Of a DNA stretch of 64,000 nucleotides, positions 36,642 through 47,179 are shown one piece after another. The translations under genes were made by a program, and so were the position numbers. Source of the stretch: Paracoccaceae bacterium (GTDB lineage Bacteria; Pseudomonadota; Alphaproteobacteria; Rhodobacterales; Rhodobacteraceae); NCBI GenBank assembly GCA_021296235.1, contig JAGWAS010000006.1, positions 22,075 to 86,074 of the forward strand, written 5' to 3'. The stretch's first letter is position 1. Each line of letters opens with the position of its first letter. The notes below the pieces were generated by a model. That model was not told where the DNA came from. It was given only the letters and a program-made list of their open reading frames with translations, and did not search any database.

Positions 36642-37814
36642 ATGACAAACATTCCAGAAAGCAATCTTTGCTGCACACCGCTTCACCGTCAGCATTTGGC
36701 ATTGGGCGCAAAAATGGTTCCATTCGCCGGCTACGAATTGCCGGTTCAGTATCGCACCGGAATAATCGGCGAGCACCTGCACACGAGAAAATCGGCAGGA
36801 TTGTTCGATGTCAGCCACATGGGGCAAATATTGCTTTGGCCGAACTCAGGCAATCCCGCCGATGCCGCACTTGAGCTTGAGAAACTGGTTCCCGCCGACA
36901 TCGCCGGATTGAGGGACGGAAGGCAGCGCTATGGTCTGTTTACGGATGCTGGCGGCGGTATCCTTGACGATTTCATTGTCGCAAGAAGGGGCAACCACTT
37001 TCTTCTGATTGTCAATGCGTCCCGCAAGGCGCAGGATTTCGAACGGCTACAGGACTATGTCGGCCAGTGCTGCAGGCTTCAGATGCTGGAGGACAGGGCA
37101 CTGATTGCGCTGCAGGGGCCAGAGTCCGGATCCGTTCTTGAAAAACTCGTTCCGGGGGCCGCCGACTTGAATTTCATGGAATCACGTGACTTCATGTTCC
37201 AAGGCTCGGCGCTGTGGATTTCGCGGTCGGGATACACTGGCGAAGACGGATTTGAGATATCTGTTCCCGCCGATGTCTCGGAAGGACTCTTCTCCGATCT
37301 CCTGGAGCAGAAGGCCGTGCAGCCGGCAGGACTTGGCTCAAGGGATTCACTCAGGCTGGAGGCAGGACTTTGCCTCCATGGAAGCGACATTGATGATTCC
37401 ACAAGCCCGGTCGAGGCAGCGCTTGAATGGGCCATTCCCGACGTGCGGCGAATCGGTGGCCGAAGGGCGGGCGGGTTTCCCGGAGACGCACGAGTGCTTT
37501 CTGAGCTGGCGGATGGTGCAGGTCGCCGTCGGGTTGGAATTCGGCCGGAAGGAAAGGCACCGATGCGCCACGGGACGGTGGTTCATGCGGATCAGGAGGG
37601 CAGAAGACGGATCGGATTGGTTACATCTGGCGGCTATGGGCCGTCAGTGGGCGGTCCGGTCTCAATGGGCTATGTCGAGATCGAGTTTGCGATTTCCGGA
37701 ACTCTGGTGTTCTGCGAGGTCAGAGGGCGAATGCTGCCAGCCAAGGTTCATTCCATGCCCTTCATCGAACATCGATACAACAGAATGAGGAGACCGGATC
37801 GTGAAGTTCACTGA
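36642..37814 (+). CDS. gcvT: Glycine cleavage system aminomethyltransferase (T protein)
   Basis: About 390 residues from ATG 36642 ([18 protein letters not shown]); a TTG at 36633 opens the track ORF. Folate-binding and catalytic features: [25 protein letters not shown] (catalytic-region Asp), [29 protein letters not shown], and the C-terminal [16 protein letters not shown]. It moves the aminomethyl group from the lipoylated H protein to tetrahydrofolate, giving methylene-THF and ammonia. The 3' end overlaps the start of gcvH by 14 bases. The 160-base leader shows no clear tandem glycine riboswitch. Confidence 0.95.
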   Translation: MTNIPESNLCCTPLHRQHLALGAKMVPFAGYELPVQYRTGIIGEHLHTRKSAGLFDVSHMGQILLWPNSGNPADAALELEKLVPADIAGLRDGRQRYGLFTDAGGGILDDFIVARRGNHFLLIVNASRKAQDFERLQDYVGQCCRLQMLEDRALIALQGPESGSVLEKLVPGAADLNFMESRDFMFQGSALWISRSGYTGEDGFEISVPADVSEGLFSDLLEQKAVQPAGLGSRDSLRLEAGLCLHGSDIDDSTSPVEAALEWAIPDVRRIGGRRAGGFPGDARVLSELADGAGRRRVGIRPEGKAPMRHGTVVHADQEGRRRIGLVTSGGYGPSVGGPVSMGYVEIEFAISGTLVFCEVRGRMLPAKVHSMPFIEHRYNRMRRPDREVH

Positions 37815-38160
37815 AGATCATGAATGGGTGGATTTGGACGGGGCAGTGATTACCGTTGGAATAACTGAATTTGCGGTGGAGCAGCTTGGTGACATAGTTT
37901 TTGTGGAACTTCCTGAGCAAGGAAGTGAAGTTGAGGCCGGCGAGGATGTCGCAGTCGTTGAAAGTGTCAAGGCTGCATCGGATGTTTTCGCCCCTGCATC
38001 CGGCTCCATCACCGAAGTCAATGAGGCCATTGCGGACAATCCTTCCCTTGTGAATGAAGATCCGCTCGGAAACGGTTGGTTTTTCAAGATAAAGCTTGAT
38101 GATCCCGACGTTTGCAACAACTTCCTGGATGAGGAGGGTTATCGGGCATTGACCCAGTAG
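37801..38160 (+). CDS. gcvH: Glycine cleavage system H protein
   Basis: A 119-residue lipoyl carrier. [13 protein letters not shown] opens the domain; [18 protein letters not shown] carries the lipoyl-accepting Lys58; and [20 protein letters not shown] closes it. The start is GTG at 37801, backed by GAGGAG six bases upstream, and lies inside the last codons of gcvT, so translation is coupled. It shuttles the aminomethyl intermediate between P, T and L proteins. Length is slightly short of the usual 125-130 residues, all at the C-terminus. Confidence 0.96.
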   Translation: MKFTEDHEWVDLDGAVITVGITEFAVEQLGDIVFVELPEQGSEVEAGEDVAVVESVKAASDVFAPASGSITEVNEAIADNPSLVNEDPLGNGWFFKIKLDDPDVCNNFLDEEGYRALTQ

Positions 38161-38177
38161 CAAAACGGAATCGGCAA

Positions 38178-41000
38178 ATGACAAATTCGGACCAAACCTA
38201 CAATCCCGACGACTTCGCAAACCTTCGTCACATTGGCCCATCGAGACGGGAATTGTCGGACATGTTGCGGGAGGTGGGGTTTGGATCTGAGGAGGAACTG
38301 GTCCGATTGGCACTTCCCGAATGCATCAATCCGGGGCGGTTCGACAGCCTTGGTGATCCGTTGACGGAGCAACAGACACTGGATCTGATCAGGGCAACAG
38401 CTGCCAGGAACAGGCAATTCATCTCACTGATCGGCATGGGGTACCATCGCACGGCCACTCCACCGGTCATTCTCCGCAACATTCTTGAAAATCCTGCTTG
38501 GTATACGGCCTATACTCCGTATCAACCGGAAATCAGCCAGGGGCGACTCGAGGTATTGCTGAATTTCCAAACAATGGTTTGCGATCTGACCGGCATGGAG
38601 GTGGCGAACGCCTCGCTGCTTGACGAGGCCACGGCGGGCGCCGAGGCCATGGCGATGGCCCGGCGACTGTCACGCTCGAAATCTCCGGCGTTTTTTGTCG
38701 ACAGAAATTGTCATCCGCAGACAATCGCCGTCATTCGCACACGTGCCCACTCGCTCGGAATTGAACTTGATGTCGGTTGCCCAATGAGCGACCTGCGCAC
38801 CGATGGCGTATTCGGTGCACTGTTTCAATCACCCGGAACTGATGGCAGGGTCTTTGATTTCACCGACTTGGTATCGCAGCTGCACGAAGCGAAGGCGATC
38901 GCTGCAGTGGCAACCGACCTTCTTGCTCTCGCAATACTTAAGGAACCGGGCGCAATGGGTGCCGACATCGCAGTTGGATCAACCCAAAGGTTCGGCGTTC
39001 CTCTGGGCTACGGTGGACCGCATGCCGGCTTCATATCAACCAGGGATGCCTACAAGCGCGACCTGCCCGGTCGCATAGTCGGCATTTCCGTGGACAGCTG
39101 CGGCAGGGAGGCCTACCGGCTGGCGCTACAAACCAGGGAACAGCATATCCGCAGGCAGAAGGCGAAATCGAACATCTGCACGGCGCAGGTGTTGCCGGCG
39201 GTGATGGCGGGGCTCTACGCCGTATTCCATGGGGCCGATGGCATAAGGGCGATCGCGCTGCGGGTGCATCACCAAGCCGTGGCCTTGAAGAAGGTGCTTC
39301 GTGAGGCGGGTATTGCGGTCGGGTCGGGACCCCATTTCGATACGCTGACTGTTCATGTCGGAACAGAGCAGAGGAATATCTTGGCAGCTGCAATGGGGGC
39401 CGGGATCAACTTCAGGAAGATTGGCGACGACCGCATCGGTATTGCCCTTGATGAATTGGTGGACAGTCGATTGCTGACCGCCATTGCCGACGCATTCGGC
39501 ATCTCGGCTGACTTCACCCGGATCCATCTTGACTGTTCACTTCCGGATGATCTGCGGCGGAAATCTGATTACCTTCAGCACGGGGCATTTCATCACAATC
39601 GATCTGAGACGGCGATGTTGCGCTACATGCGCAGGTTGGCCGACAAGGACCTGGCGCTTGACAGAACAATGATCCCGCTCGGGTCCTGCACCATGAAACT
39701 CAATGCAACCACGGAAATGATTCCGGCAACATGGCCGGAATTCGGACAGATTCATCCCTACGTCCCGCCTGATCAGGCAGAGGGATACAGCCGCATGATC
39801 AGTGACCTGGAAAGCAAACTTTGCGAACTCACCGGCTTTGACGCAATTTCGATGCAGCCGAATTCCGGGGCTCAGGGTGAGTTTGCGGGTCTCATGGCAA
39901 TTCGCGCCCATCACAAGCACAACGGGGACAACCGGCGCACGGTGTGCCTGATTCCGAAATCGGCACATGGGACCAATGCGGCTTCGGCGCAGATGGCCGG
40001 AATGAAGGTGGTCGAAATCGGTACAATGGAAGACGGAACCGTTGACGTGGATGATTTGCTGAATCAAGCCGGCAAGGCGGGTGATGCATTGGCGGCAACG
40101 ATGATAACGTACCCGTCAACGCACGGTGTGTTCGAGGACACCATTCGGGACGTAACCAAAATCACGCACCAATTTGGTGGCCAAGTCTATTATGACGGCG
40201 CAAATCTCAATGCGTTGGTCGGAATTGCAAGACCGGGAGATCTCGGGGCGGATGTCGGCCACCTGAATTTGCACAAGACCTTCTGCATTCCGCATGGTGG
40301 CGGCGGACCCGGCATGGGGCCGATTGGAGTGAAGGCGCATTTGGCTCGGTTCCTTCCGGGCGATCCAATCTCGGCGGATTGCAGCAGTGCAATTTCCGCC
40401 ACCATGCACGGATCTGCGTCGATCTTGCCCGTTTCCTGGGCCTACATGCTTCTAATGGGCGGGGACGGGCTGGCCAGGGCAACACGAATTGCCATAGTCA
40501 ACGCCAACTACATCGCCCACAGACTTAGGAAAAAATACGAGATCTGCTATTCCGGCAACGGTGGGCTGGTTGCCCATGAGTGCATCATTGACGTTCGCAC
40601 GGCCGTTGAGGGCACTGGGTTGACAGTCGATGACGTAGCCAAGCGCCTGATTGATTGCGGGTTTCACCCGCCGACGATGAGTTGGCCGGTTGCAGGCACA
40701 CTGATGGTGGAACCAACAGAATCTGAACCCAAGGAAGAACTCGACAGATTTTGCGATTCCATGCTCGGCATCATGGAGGAAATCGACGCCGTAAGGGAGG
40801 GCAGGGTGCCTCCTGACAACAACGCTCTGGTGAATGCGCCGCACACGTTGGAGGATCTAACCGGAGATTGGCAGAGGCCATATTGCCGGGAGCGGGCGTT
40901 CTTTCCGCCCGGTTGCCTCAGGGAGTTCAAGTATTGGCCCCCGGTCAATCGGATTGACAATGTCTGGGGCGACAGGAACTTTTTCGGAATTCGCCGCTGA
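38178..41000 (+). CDS. gcvP: Glycine dehydrogenase (decarboxylating), P protein
   Basis: A 940-residue single-chain P protein (N- and C-terminal halves fused, as in most proteobacteria). The catalytic half holds [19 protein letters not shown], in which Lys700 binds [25 protein letters not shown] opens the protein, and [22 protein letters not shown] marks the junction region. It decarboxylates glycine and loads the remaining aminomethyl group on GcvH. It is 17 bases after gcvH in the gcvT-gcvH-gcvP operon. The lipoamide dehydrogenase (L protein) is not in the window. In this organism it probably also handles glycine made by demethylation of sarcosine-type compounds. Confidence 0.97.
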   Translation: MTNSDQTYNPDDFANLRHIGPSRRELSDMLREVGFGSEEELVRLALPECINPGRFDSLGDPLTEQQTLDLIRATAARNRQFISLIGMGYHRTATPPVILRNILENPAWYTAYTPYQPEISQGRLEVLLNFQTMVCDLTGMEVANASLLDEATAGAEAMAMARRLSRSKSPAFFVDRNCHPQTIAVIRTRAHSLGIELDVGCPMSDLRTDGVFGALFQSPGTDGRVFDFTDLVSQLHEAKAIAAVATDLLALAILKEPGAMGADIAVGSTQRFGVPLGYGGPHAGFISTRDAYKRDLPGRIVGISVDSCGREAYRLALQTREQHIRRQKAKSNICTAQVLPAVMAGLYAVFHGADGIRAIALRVHHQAVALKKVLREAGIAVGSGPHFDTLTVHVGTEQRNILAAAMGAGINFRKIGDDRIGIALDELVDSRLLTAIADAFGISADFTRIHLDCSLPDDLRRKSDYLQHGAFHHNRSETAMLRYMRRLADKDLALDRTMIPLGSCTMKLNATTEMIPATWPEFGQIHPYVPPDQAEGYSRMISDLESKLCELTGFDAISMQPNSGAQGEFAGLMAIRAHHKHNGDNRRTVCLIPKSAHGTNAASAQMAGMKVVEIGTMEDGTVDVDDLLNQAGKAGDALAATMITYPSTHGVFEDTIRDVTKITHQFGGQVYYDGANLNALVGIARPGDLGADVGHLNLHKTFCIPHGGGGPGMGPIGVKAHLARFLPGDPISADCSSAISATMHGSASILPVSWAYMLLMGGDGLARATRIAIVNANYIAHRLRKKYEICYSGNGGLVAHECIIDVRTAVEGTGLTVDDVAKRLIDCGFHPPTMSWPVAGTLMVEPTESEPKEELDRFCDSMLGIMEEIDAVREGRVPPDNNALVNAPHTLEDLTGDWQRPYCRERAFFPPGCLREFKYWPPVNRIDNVWGDRNFFGIRR

Positions 41001-41039
41001 GGGCAAAACTGCCCGGTCTCAGGGAATTCGGATGCCAGC

Positions 41040-41068
41040 TTGACAGATGCGCAAGCAGCCTGCAAATA
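41040..41068 (+). promoter_or_regulatory. Promoter of tRNA-Ala
   Basis: Consensus -35 TTGACA (41040-41045) and a -10-like CAAATA (41063-41068) are 17 bases apart, ending 12 bases before the mature tRNA. Just upstream, GGGCA-AAAC-TGCCC (around 41001-41014) after the gcvP stop could be a small terminator stem. Confidence 0.55.
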
Positions 41069-41080
41069 AATCTGCACAGT

Positions 41081-41156
<76 letters not shown>

Positions 41157-41332
41157 TCCAAACTTACGGCATGAGGCAACTGGCCGGGTGTTTCTTTGCC
41201 CGCGCATGCGATTTTCGAACGGAGTTTTGCCCAAATACTTCTGCAAAACGGGCCACTGCATGTGGTGGATGGTGGCGGTCTTGGCCGCTTACCGCTCGGC
41301 AAGCCGGGTTGGTTCGAGGTGGCGGCGGAGTT

Positions 41333-42319
41333 TCATTCTGCGGCCAAGGCAGATGCCGCACAGCCCTTTAATGCCAGATAGTCATCGGTCACGACTGACA
41401 CTGAAAATCTTCTCATGAATTCACTGTAGTCGCCCTTTCTGCGAAATGCGGACTCGAATCCGAATTCAAGCAGATGCGGTGCCAACCCTCGCACGACGCC
41501 GCCAACCAAGTATATTCCGTCGTTCGGCAGATGGTGCAATGCAAGATCACCAACCACCGTCCCAAGGATGCCCGTCAAGATCCTTCCCGTTTTCTCCCAT
41601 TCAACTGTCTTAAGAAACCCGGAATCATGTTCGGTTCTTGATTGAGGAGAGGCAGTTGGGTTCAATCGGCAAATCCAATTGTGGATGGCCTTTACACCGC
41701 GGCCCGACAGGGCATCTTCAATTCCAGCGTAGCCATTCAGCCGTTCGATTTCCAATTTGAGGTCATGTTCGAGTTCAGAGCGAACCGGCAAGGTTACCCT
41801 GCCGCATTCGGCATCCGAGACAATTGGTCCAGAGGATGTACTGATAACAAGCGCGGTATTGAAGCCGGTGCCGACATTCACCACCAACTGCTTGCCGCTG
41901 GGAATACAGGACGGGAGATGAGGTTCAGTCCGGCCGCAGACAAGGTGCACATCTCTGGATTCCGCCATGTTCAAACCAAAACCGATGGCGGTGAGATCGT
42001 TGATGATCATTGCTGTTCCGCATTCGGCGGCATTCGACAGCGAGTCGACTTCAATTGTCCAGTCGATATTGGTGAGACTCGCACGGCGAGGTTCGACCGG
42101 GCCAGCCACCGCAACGCAGCAGCCTTCAAGTTCAATGTTGCCGAAGTCACTGCGAAATTTGCGAACAATGTCCTCGAAGCAACTGAATTCACAGTTCAGA
42201 TATCTCTTGATCGAGTCTCGATCGACCAGGCCATTCTCGGCGTAACCCAACCTTGAGTTTGTTCCGCCGATGTCGGCAACCAGAAACGGCTTGCAGAATT
42301 CGCCGTCAGATTTGGACAT
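41333..42319 (-). CDS. glk: Glucokinase
   Basis: About 328 residues from ATG 42319 (MSKSDGEFCKPFLVADIGG); the track ORF adds 28 codons. It belongs to the Glk/ROK-related hexokinase fold: phosphate-1 motif VADIGGTNSRLGY, substrate-side MIINDLTAIGFG with the catalytic Asp, VNVGTGFNTALV (phosphate 2), and GIYLVGGVVRGLAPHL (adenosine). It phosphorylates glucose to glucose 6-phosphate with ATP. It lies 650 bases downstream of eda on the same strand, so the trio glk-eda-edd is functionally grouped though not tightly spaced. The product feeds the Entner-Doudoroff route. Confidence 0.9.
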   Translation of the reverse strand: MSKSDGEFCKPFLVADIGGTNSRLGYAENGLVDRDSIKRYLNCEFSCFEDIVRKFRSDFGNIELEGCCVAVAGPVEPRRASLTNIDWTIEVDSLSNAAECGTAMIINDLTAIGFGLNMAESRDVHLVCGRTEPHLPSCIPSGKQLVVNVGTGFNTALVISTSSGPIVSDAECGRVTLPVRSELEHDLKLEIERLNGYAGIEDALSGRGVKAIHNWICRLNPTASPQSRTEHDSGFLKTVEWEKTGRILTGILGTVVGDLALHHLPNDGIYLVGGVVRGLAPHLLEFGFESAFRRKGDYSEFMRRFSVSVVTDDYLALKGCAASALAAE

Positions 42320-42967
42320 GCTGATCGGCAAATTCCCGTTCCTTTCCACAGCAGGACGTTCTGCACAGTCGCGAATGGGAGACCAAGACAGTGGCCTCTT
42401 CAATCGAATTGGTTGTGCAGTGATCCAAGTTCCTTGATTTGTTCAATTTTCCAACCGTAATCGCGTCGAGTTGGCGGCTGTCACTATCATCTTCGGCGGT
42501 CCCCGCCATCAATGATGGAGCGACCCATGTGGCATATGAAACTCCATGCATGCCTCGCATTCCGTTCAATTCGGGTCAGAAAAGTTGGCCGGAAGAACAT
42601 CCCTGCTCATTTTCCCATCAGGTTTGATTGAGGCAACATTCGGTTCGGCGACGGGTTTGATTCGGCGTGCCGGCGTAACAAAGTCCGCCGGCACGAAAAA
42701 ACGATTTCGGAGGAACTCGATTGCCTTGTCCTCCCATCCAGCTTCCTGCACCGATCAGGCATTGCAGGCATGAGGCAATCACTTCGCTCACGGATTTGTG
42801 TATGAAAACGAACGCAAACAATGTTGGGCTTGTGAAAAGGGGCTTCGTATCCTGCCTTGATTGTCCAAAAAATGCCTTCGGCCGCGTGAGCTTTTGCGTC
42901 GATGGCTTCCGGTTGCCGCGTCCGCAAAGATCTGCCAAAACCCGCCGACGAAACGTTGAACACGTCG
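42320..42967. other. Spacer between eda and glk with a 9-bp hairpin
   Basis: No gene is recognised despite 650 bases. GTGCCGGCG-TAACAAAGTC-CGCCGGCAC at 42667-42694 is a perfect 9-bp GC-rich hairpin. The A-run on its right (GAAAAAAC) is a T-run preceding the hairpin on the transcribed minus strand, so it is not a standard terminator for eda. The right part may contain the glk promoter. Confidence 0.4.
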
Positions 42968-43618
42968 TCAATCGCTGATTTTGCCGAGAGAATGGGCTTG
43001 GGCGGCGAGACGGCGGATATCATTCCATCTGCATTCACTGACAGCTTCCGGCGGTGCGATCCAGGATCCGCCGACACAAACGACATTGTTCAAAGCGAGA
43101 TAGCTTTCGACGTTTTCCGGATTGATTCCCCCGGTCGGGCAAAACCTGACATTTGGTAGCGGACCGGAAAGTGCCTTTAGGGCCCGATGGCCACCGACGG
43201 CTTCGGCCGGGAAGAATTTGAGGAATGTGAACCCTTGATTCTGAAGGTGCATGATTTCCGATGCGGTCGCCGCGCCCGGCAACAGGGGAAGTTCCAAACT
43301 GGAACAGGCCTCAATGATCGGAATCGATGACCCCGGAGAGACTCCAAACACCGCCCCGGCGGACTTGGCAGCTTCGGCATGGGCCGGATTGAGGATGCTG
43401 CCGGCACCGACGACGCATCCAGAGACTGAGGAAATCCGCTCAATGGCCGCCAACGCCATCTCAGTGCGGAGGGTGACTTCGATGACGTGCAATCCGCCCT
43501 CGGCCAATGCAGATGCCAGTGGAATTGCATCAGCTTCATTTGCAATCTCCAAAACCGGAATTACGGGAACCTGTCCAAGAATTGCCTCAAGGCCGCGGCA
43601 AGGTCGATTGGCTGTCAA
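42968..43618 (-). CDS. eda: KDPG/KHG aldolase
   Basis: A 216-residue class I aldolase splitting 2-keto-3-deoxy-6-phosphogluconate into pyruvate and glyceraldehyde 3-phosphate. Visible: [29 protein letters not shown] with the catalytic-region Glu, [26 protein letters not shown] with the Schiff-base Lys, and [16 protein letters not shown] for phosphate binding. Its ATG overlaps the edd stop by four bases (ATGA), so the two are translated together. It is the last step of the Entner-Doudoroff pathway. Confidence 0.96.
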   Translation of the reverse strand: MTANRPCRGLEAILGQVPVIPVLEIANEADAIPLASALAEGGLHVIEVTLRTEMALAAIERISSVSGCVVGAGSILNPAHAEAAKSAGAVFGVSPGSSIPIIEACSSLELPLLPGAATASEIMHLQNQGFTFLKFFPAEAVGGHRALKALSGPLPNVRFCPTGGINPENVESYLALNNVVCVGGSWIAPPEAVSECRWNDIRRLAAQAHSLGKISD

Positions 43619-45438
43619 AGTTCTTCTCCGATGAGAATGGCGCTGGCGCCTGCATCGGCGGATCCAGACTGTGCCCGAAAGAGACCAAAGAGTTCACGAC
43701 CGCAACCTTCCGCATCAGGGGGCGGTTGGGAAATTGGGTTGCGGGAGTCAAATCCGTCCGAGATCACATCCAAACGGCCCGCAGCTGCATCCAGCCGAAT
43801 CATATCTCCATCGCGAACTTTCGAGATTGCACCGCCATCAGCCGCTTCCGGTGCAATGTGAATGGCCGCGGGCACTTTGCCCGATGCTCCTGACATTCTT
43901 CCATCCGTGATCAAGCCCACCTTGTGACCTCGATCGAGAAGCACAGACAACAGGGGAGTCAGCGAATGGAGCTCCGGCATGCCGTTCGACTTGGGTCCTT
44001 GAAACCTGACCACTATAACACCATCCCGGTTGAGTTCACCGCTGTCGAATGCTCTCCGAACGGATTCCTGATCGGAAAAGGTCCTGGCCGGTGCCTCGAC
44101 CAGATGATGTTCCGGCTTGACTGCAGAAATCTTGATGATTCCCCGGCCCAGGTTTCCCGTCAGCGTCCTGAGGCCGCCATTTTGTGCAAATGGTTCGTTA
44201 ACGGGTCGGACAATCCGCTCATTCTCTGATCGGCTGTTCCCCGATTCCCAGACCAGCGCACCATTTCGCAATTTGGGTTCCATGGTGTAGCTCCGGAGCC
44301 CGTCACCAAAAACGGTCTCGACATCGGCGTGAAGCAGCTTTGCCTCAAGCAATTCACCGATCAGGAAACCAAGACCGCCGGCAGCATGAAAGTGGTTAAC
44401 GTCCGCCAAACCATTGGGATAAACCCTTGCGAGCAGGGGCACGGCTTCGGAAACCGCCGAGAAATCTTCCGCAGCCAAAATAATTCCGGCAGCACGCGCC
44501 ATGGCGATCAGGTGCAGGACCAAATTGGTGGATCCGCCGGTTGCCATCAATCCGACCATTCCGTTCACAAATGCCCGCTCGTCAAGAATGCGCCATACAG
44601 GCCGGTAGTCCGTCCCCTGCGCTGTAATTTCAGAGACGCGAACGGCTGCGGCGGCTGTCAGGGCATCACGCATTTCTGTTCCGGGATTTACGAAGGAGGC
44701 ACCAGGCAGGTGGAGCCCCATGAACTCCATGAGCATTTGATTGGTGTTTGCGGTTCCATAGAAGGTGCATGTTCCGGGACCGTGATAGGATGCCATCTCC
44801 GCTTCCATGAGTTCGGAACGCGATACCCGGCCGGCGGCAAATTCCTGACGAACCATTGCCTTTTCGTCGTTGGCAAGACCGGATGTCATCGGACCCGATG
44901 GCACAAATATTGCGGGCAGGTGCCCGAATGTAGCAGCGGCGATGATCATTCCCGGCACGATCTTGTCACAAACGCCGAGGAATAGGGCGCCGTCATAGGT
45001 GTTGTGGCTGAGTGCGATGCCGGACGCCAAGGCGATCACGTCGCGCGAAAACAAAGACAATTCCATTCCCGGCCGACCTTGAGTTACGCCATCGCACATC
45101 GCAGGGACGCCGCCCGCAACTTGGGCGGTTGCACCTGCATTCCGGGCTGCACCCTTGATGATCGCCGGAAAACGCTCATAGGGTTGATGCGACGACAGCA
45201 TGTCGTTGTAGGCGGTTACGATCGCCAAGTTGGGTGAGTCGGAACCCGCCAGCCTTGTTTTGTCATGTTCCATTGCGGCGTATGCGTGTGCCTGATTGCC
45301 GCAGGACAGATGCCCGCGGTAAGCACCGGCCTCCATGGCCCTGCGCATGCGGTCAACATATGCAGCCCGAGTCTTTTCGCTTCGGCGGCGGATTTGCCGA
45401 GTTGTCGCGTCAATTCTGGTGTCGATGGACATTTCCAT
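43615..45438 (-). CDS. edd: 6-phosphogluconate dehydratase
   Basis: About 607 residues from ATG 45438 ([16 protein letters not shown] two codons later is equally possible). An IlvD/Edd family iron-sulfur dehydratase: [19 protein letters not shown] near the N-terminus, [51 protein letters not shown], and the C-terminal [20 protein letters not shown]. The conserved Cys residues are cluster ligands. It converts 6-phosphogluconate to KDPG for Eda. No zwf or pgl gene is beside it in this window. Confidence 0.95.
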   Translation of the reverse strand: MEMSIDTRIDATTRQIRRRSEKTRAAYVDRMRRAMEAGAYRGHLSCGNQAHAYAAMEHDKTRLAGSDSPNLAIVTAYNDMLSSHQPYERFPAIIKGAARNAGATAQVAGGVPAMCDGVTQGRPGMELSLFSRDVIALASGIALSHNTYDGALFLGVCDKIVPGMIIAAATFGHLPAIFVPSGPMTSGLANDEKAMVRQEFAAGRVSRSELMEAEMASYHGPGTCTFYGTANTNQMLMEFMGLHLPGASFVNPGTEMRDALTAAAAVRVSEITAQGTDYRPVWRILDERAFVNGMVGLMATGGSTNLVLHLIAMARAAGIILAAEDFSAVSEAVPLLARVYPNGLADVNHFHAAGGLGFLIGELLEAKLLHADVETVFGDGLRSYTMEPKLRNGALVWESGNSRSENERIVRPVNEPFAQNGGLRTLTGNLGRGIIKISAVKPEHHLVEAPARTFSDQESVRRAFDSGELNRDGVIVVRFQGPKSNGMPELHSLTPLLSVLLDRGHKVGLITDGRMSGASGKVPAAIHIAPEAADGGAISKVRDGDMIRLDAAAGRLDVISDGFDSRNPISQPPPDAEGCGRELFGLFRAQSGSADAGASAILIGEEL

Positions 45439-45564
45439 GTTCCGGTCAGGTTGAACCGGTCTATTGCTTTGATTTGGACGAATCGAACATTTGCACGGAA
45501 TTCTCAAGTGAAAACGACAGGAAAGAACACGGAAGGGTTTACGTCAGCCCAATCAGCGGAAGGG

Positions 45565-46761
45565 ATGAATTCCTCGGCTGTAGCAAAGTTGGTGGTGGTC
45601 GGGGCGGGAACGATCGGCATGCGCCACATCATGGCCATCAATCTCTGCCCAGGTGCAAAATTGGCGGGAGTGGCCGAGAAAGATGAAAGTGTGCGCGCCG
45701 AACTCGCAGGAAAAGGAATTGCCGTCAGCCCGAATGTGGAGCGGTTGGTTGAAGATTCCCAACCTGACGGTGTGATCATAGCGACTCCGACCGATGCCCA
45801 TTGCCATTCGGCATTGCCGGTGATTTCAGCCGGAATTCCGGTTCTTGTGGAAAAACCCATTGCGGCCTCGTTGAATGAGTCTGAAGCAATTGCTGCCGCA
45901 GCTGCGCAGGCGGGCACCCAGGTCCTTGTTGGGCACCAAAGGCGATATCATCCTCAGGCAGCGATGGCGCGGGAAATGATCAGGACAGGCAAACTCGGCG
46001 AAATTTTGCTGGTTTCGGGCGTGTGGGGCGTTCGCAAGCACGAAGGTTACTATCGGCAGGGATTCCGAAGAACTCGGGAAGCCGGCCCTGTCATGATCAA
46101 CTTCATTCACGACATCGACATGCTTCGTCATGTCCTCGGAGAAATCGAATCCGTGGCCGCCAGATTGTCGAATAAAATTGGCGGAGGATTGAAGGAGGAT
46201 GCCGGCGTCGTCTCAATGAAATTTGCATCGGGAGCATTGGGATCGTTTGCTCTTTCCGATCGCGTGACCTCGCCCTGGTCCTGGGAATCCGCAACCGGTG
46301 AAAACCGGATTGTGCCGGACGCGGGGCAAAACTGCTTCCGGTTCATGGGAACCGAGTCGTCGCTGGACTTCCCGAACCTGGTGCACTGGACGCATGAAGG
46401 CGGGAAGGGGGATTGGAGCAGGTCAATATCGGGAGAGCAAATCAAGTGTCAACGAATTGATCCTTTTGTCAGTCAGTTGAATCATTTTCTTGATGTGATT
46501 CATGGCCTTGCCAAACCCTTGATAGATGTCAGGGATGCCACTGCAAGTCTGCGTGCTGCACTTGCCGTGCTTGAGGCTGCCGATTCGGGCTGTTGGGTTG
46601 AACTGCAAAGACCCCAGCGGTTGCCGAAGGCAGCGGGCGCCGGAACGTCAGTTTGGATCGCTTCATTCTCAGTTTCATTCGAGAAATTCCAGACAGGTTT
46701 CGAGTTCGGAATCTTCAATTTTTGGCGTTTCTGCAGGGCCCGGGATATTACCCGCTTCTGA
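45565..46761 (+). CDS. Gfo/Idh/MocA family oxidoreductase (copy 4)
   Basis: About 398 residues from ATG 45565, which has GGAAGGG right upstream; the track ORF runs 100 codons too far upstream through edd. The Rossmann motif is LVVVGAGTIGMRHIMAI, the catalytic Lys is in VEKPIAASLNES near residue 100, and MINFIHDIDMLRHVLG carries the active-site Asp/His. VGHQRRYHPQAAMAREMI is common in dehydrogenases of dicarboxylate- or sugar-acid-linked clusters. It is divergent from edd and converges on the broken isomerase gene, with which its 3' end may overlap slightly. The substrate is unknown. Confidence 0.87.
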   Translation: MNSSAVAKLVVVGAGTIGMRHIMAINLCPGAKLAGVAEKDESVRAELAGKGIAVSPNVERLVEDSQPDGVIIATPTDAHCHSALPVISAGIPVLVEKPIAASLNESEAIAAAAAQAGTQVLVGHQRRYHPQAAMAREMIRTGKLGEILLVSGVWGVRKHEGYYRQGFRRTREAGPVMINFIHDIDMLRHVLGEIESVAARLSNKIGGGLKEDAGVVSMKFASGALGSFALSDRVTSPWSWESATGENRIVPDAGQNCFRFMGTESSLDFPNLVHWTHEGGKGDWSRSISGEQIKCQRIDPFVSQLNHFLDVIHGLAKPLIDVRDATASLRAALAVLEAADSGCWVELQRPQRLPKAAGAGTSVWIASFSVSFEKFQTGFEFGIFNFWRFCRARDITRF

Positions 46762-46799
46762 GGCGGTTCGGAATATAGTCAGGTTGCAATGCGCTCGTT

Positions 46800-47179
46800 C
46801 CAAAATTCTTTCCGCAGGTGCCGGAGGTTGCCGCGGGCGCGTCCATGTCTCGGTGGATCGGCTGTGTCGCCATAAAGTGTACGGCGAGCGCCTCATGAAG
46901 TCCATTTGCGTTCGCCCATTTGGGCCTGCATGTCGGCAACGGCCACGGCTTGAAGAGCGGGACGAGCCGACCACGAGCGTCATGCCTTCACTGCGGGCAA
47001 TTTCGATCATGCGCTTTAGATCCTCCATGTGCTTGAGGTGAAGCGCATCTCCCGGCCGGTTGGCGGATGTGGTTCCAAACAAACTGAAGTTACGCATGGT
47101 CGATGCCGAATTCCGACATCACCGCCAGTGAATGATGAAGATCACGGCTCACGCCATCGCATATGAGGCCCAGTTTCAC
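46800..47179 (-). pseudogene. Remnant of a TIM-barrel sugar-phosphate isomerase/epimerase-like gene
   Basis: Reading from GTG 47179, which overlaps the stop of the upstream broken dehydrogenase (GTGA), the first 29 codons look like a genuine N-terminus: VKLGLICDGVSRDLHHSLAV then MSEFGIDHA, followed by TAA. After a frame change the next segment (from about 47094) reads RNFSLFGTTSANRPGDALHL..HMEDLKRMIEIARSEGMTLVV, again protein-like, then degenerates. Xylose-isomerase-like TIM-barrel proteins that I recall carry these two segments separated by about 30 extra residues and continue for 200 more. So the gene seems to have lost internal DNA and its reading frame. The extent on the left is approximate. 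Confidence 0.6.
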
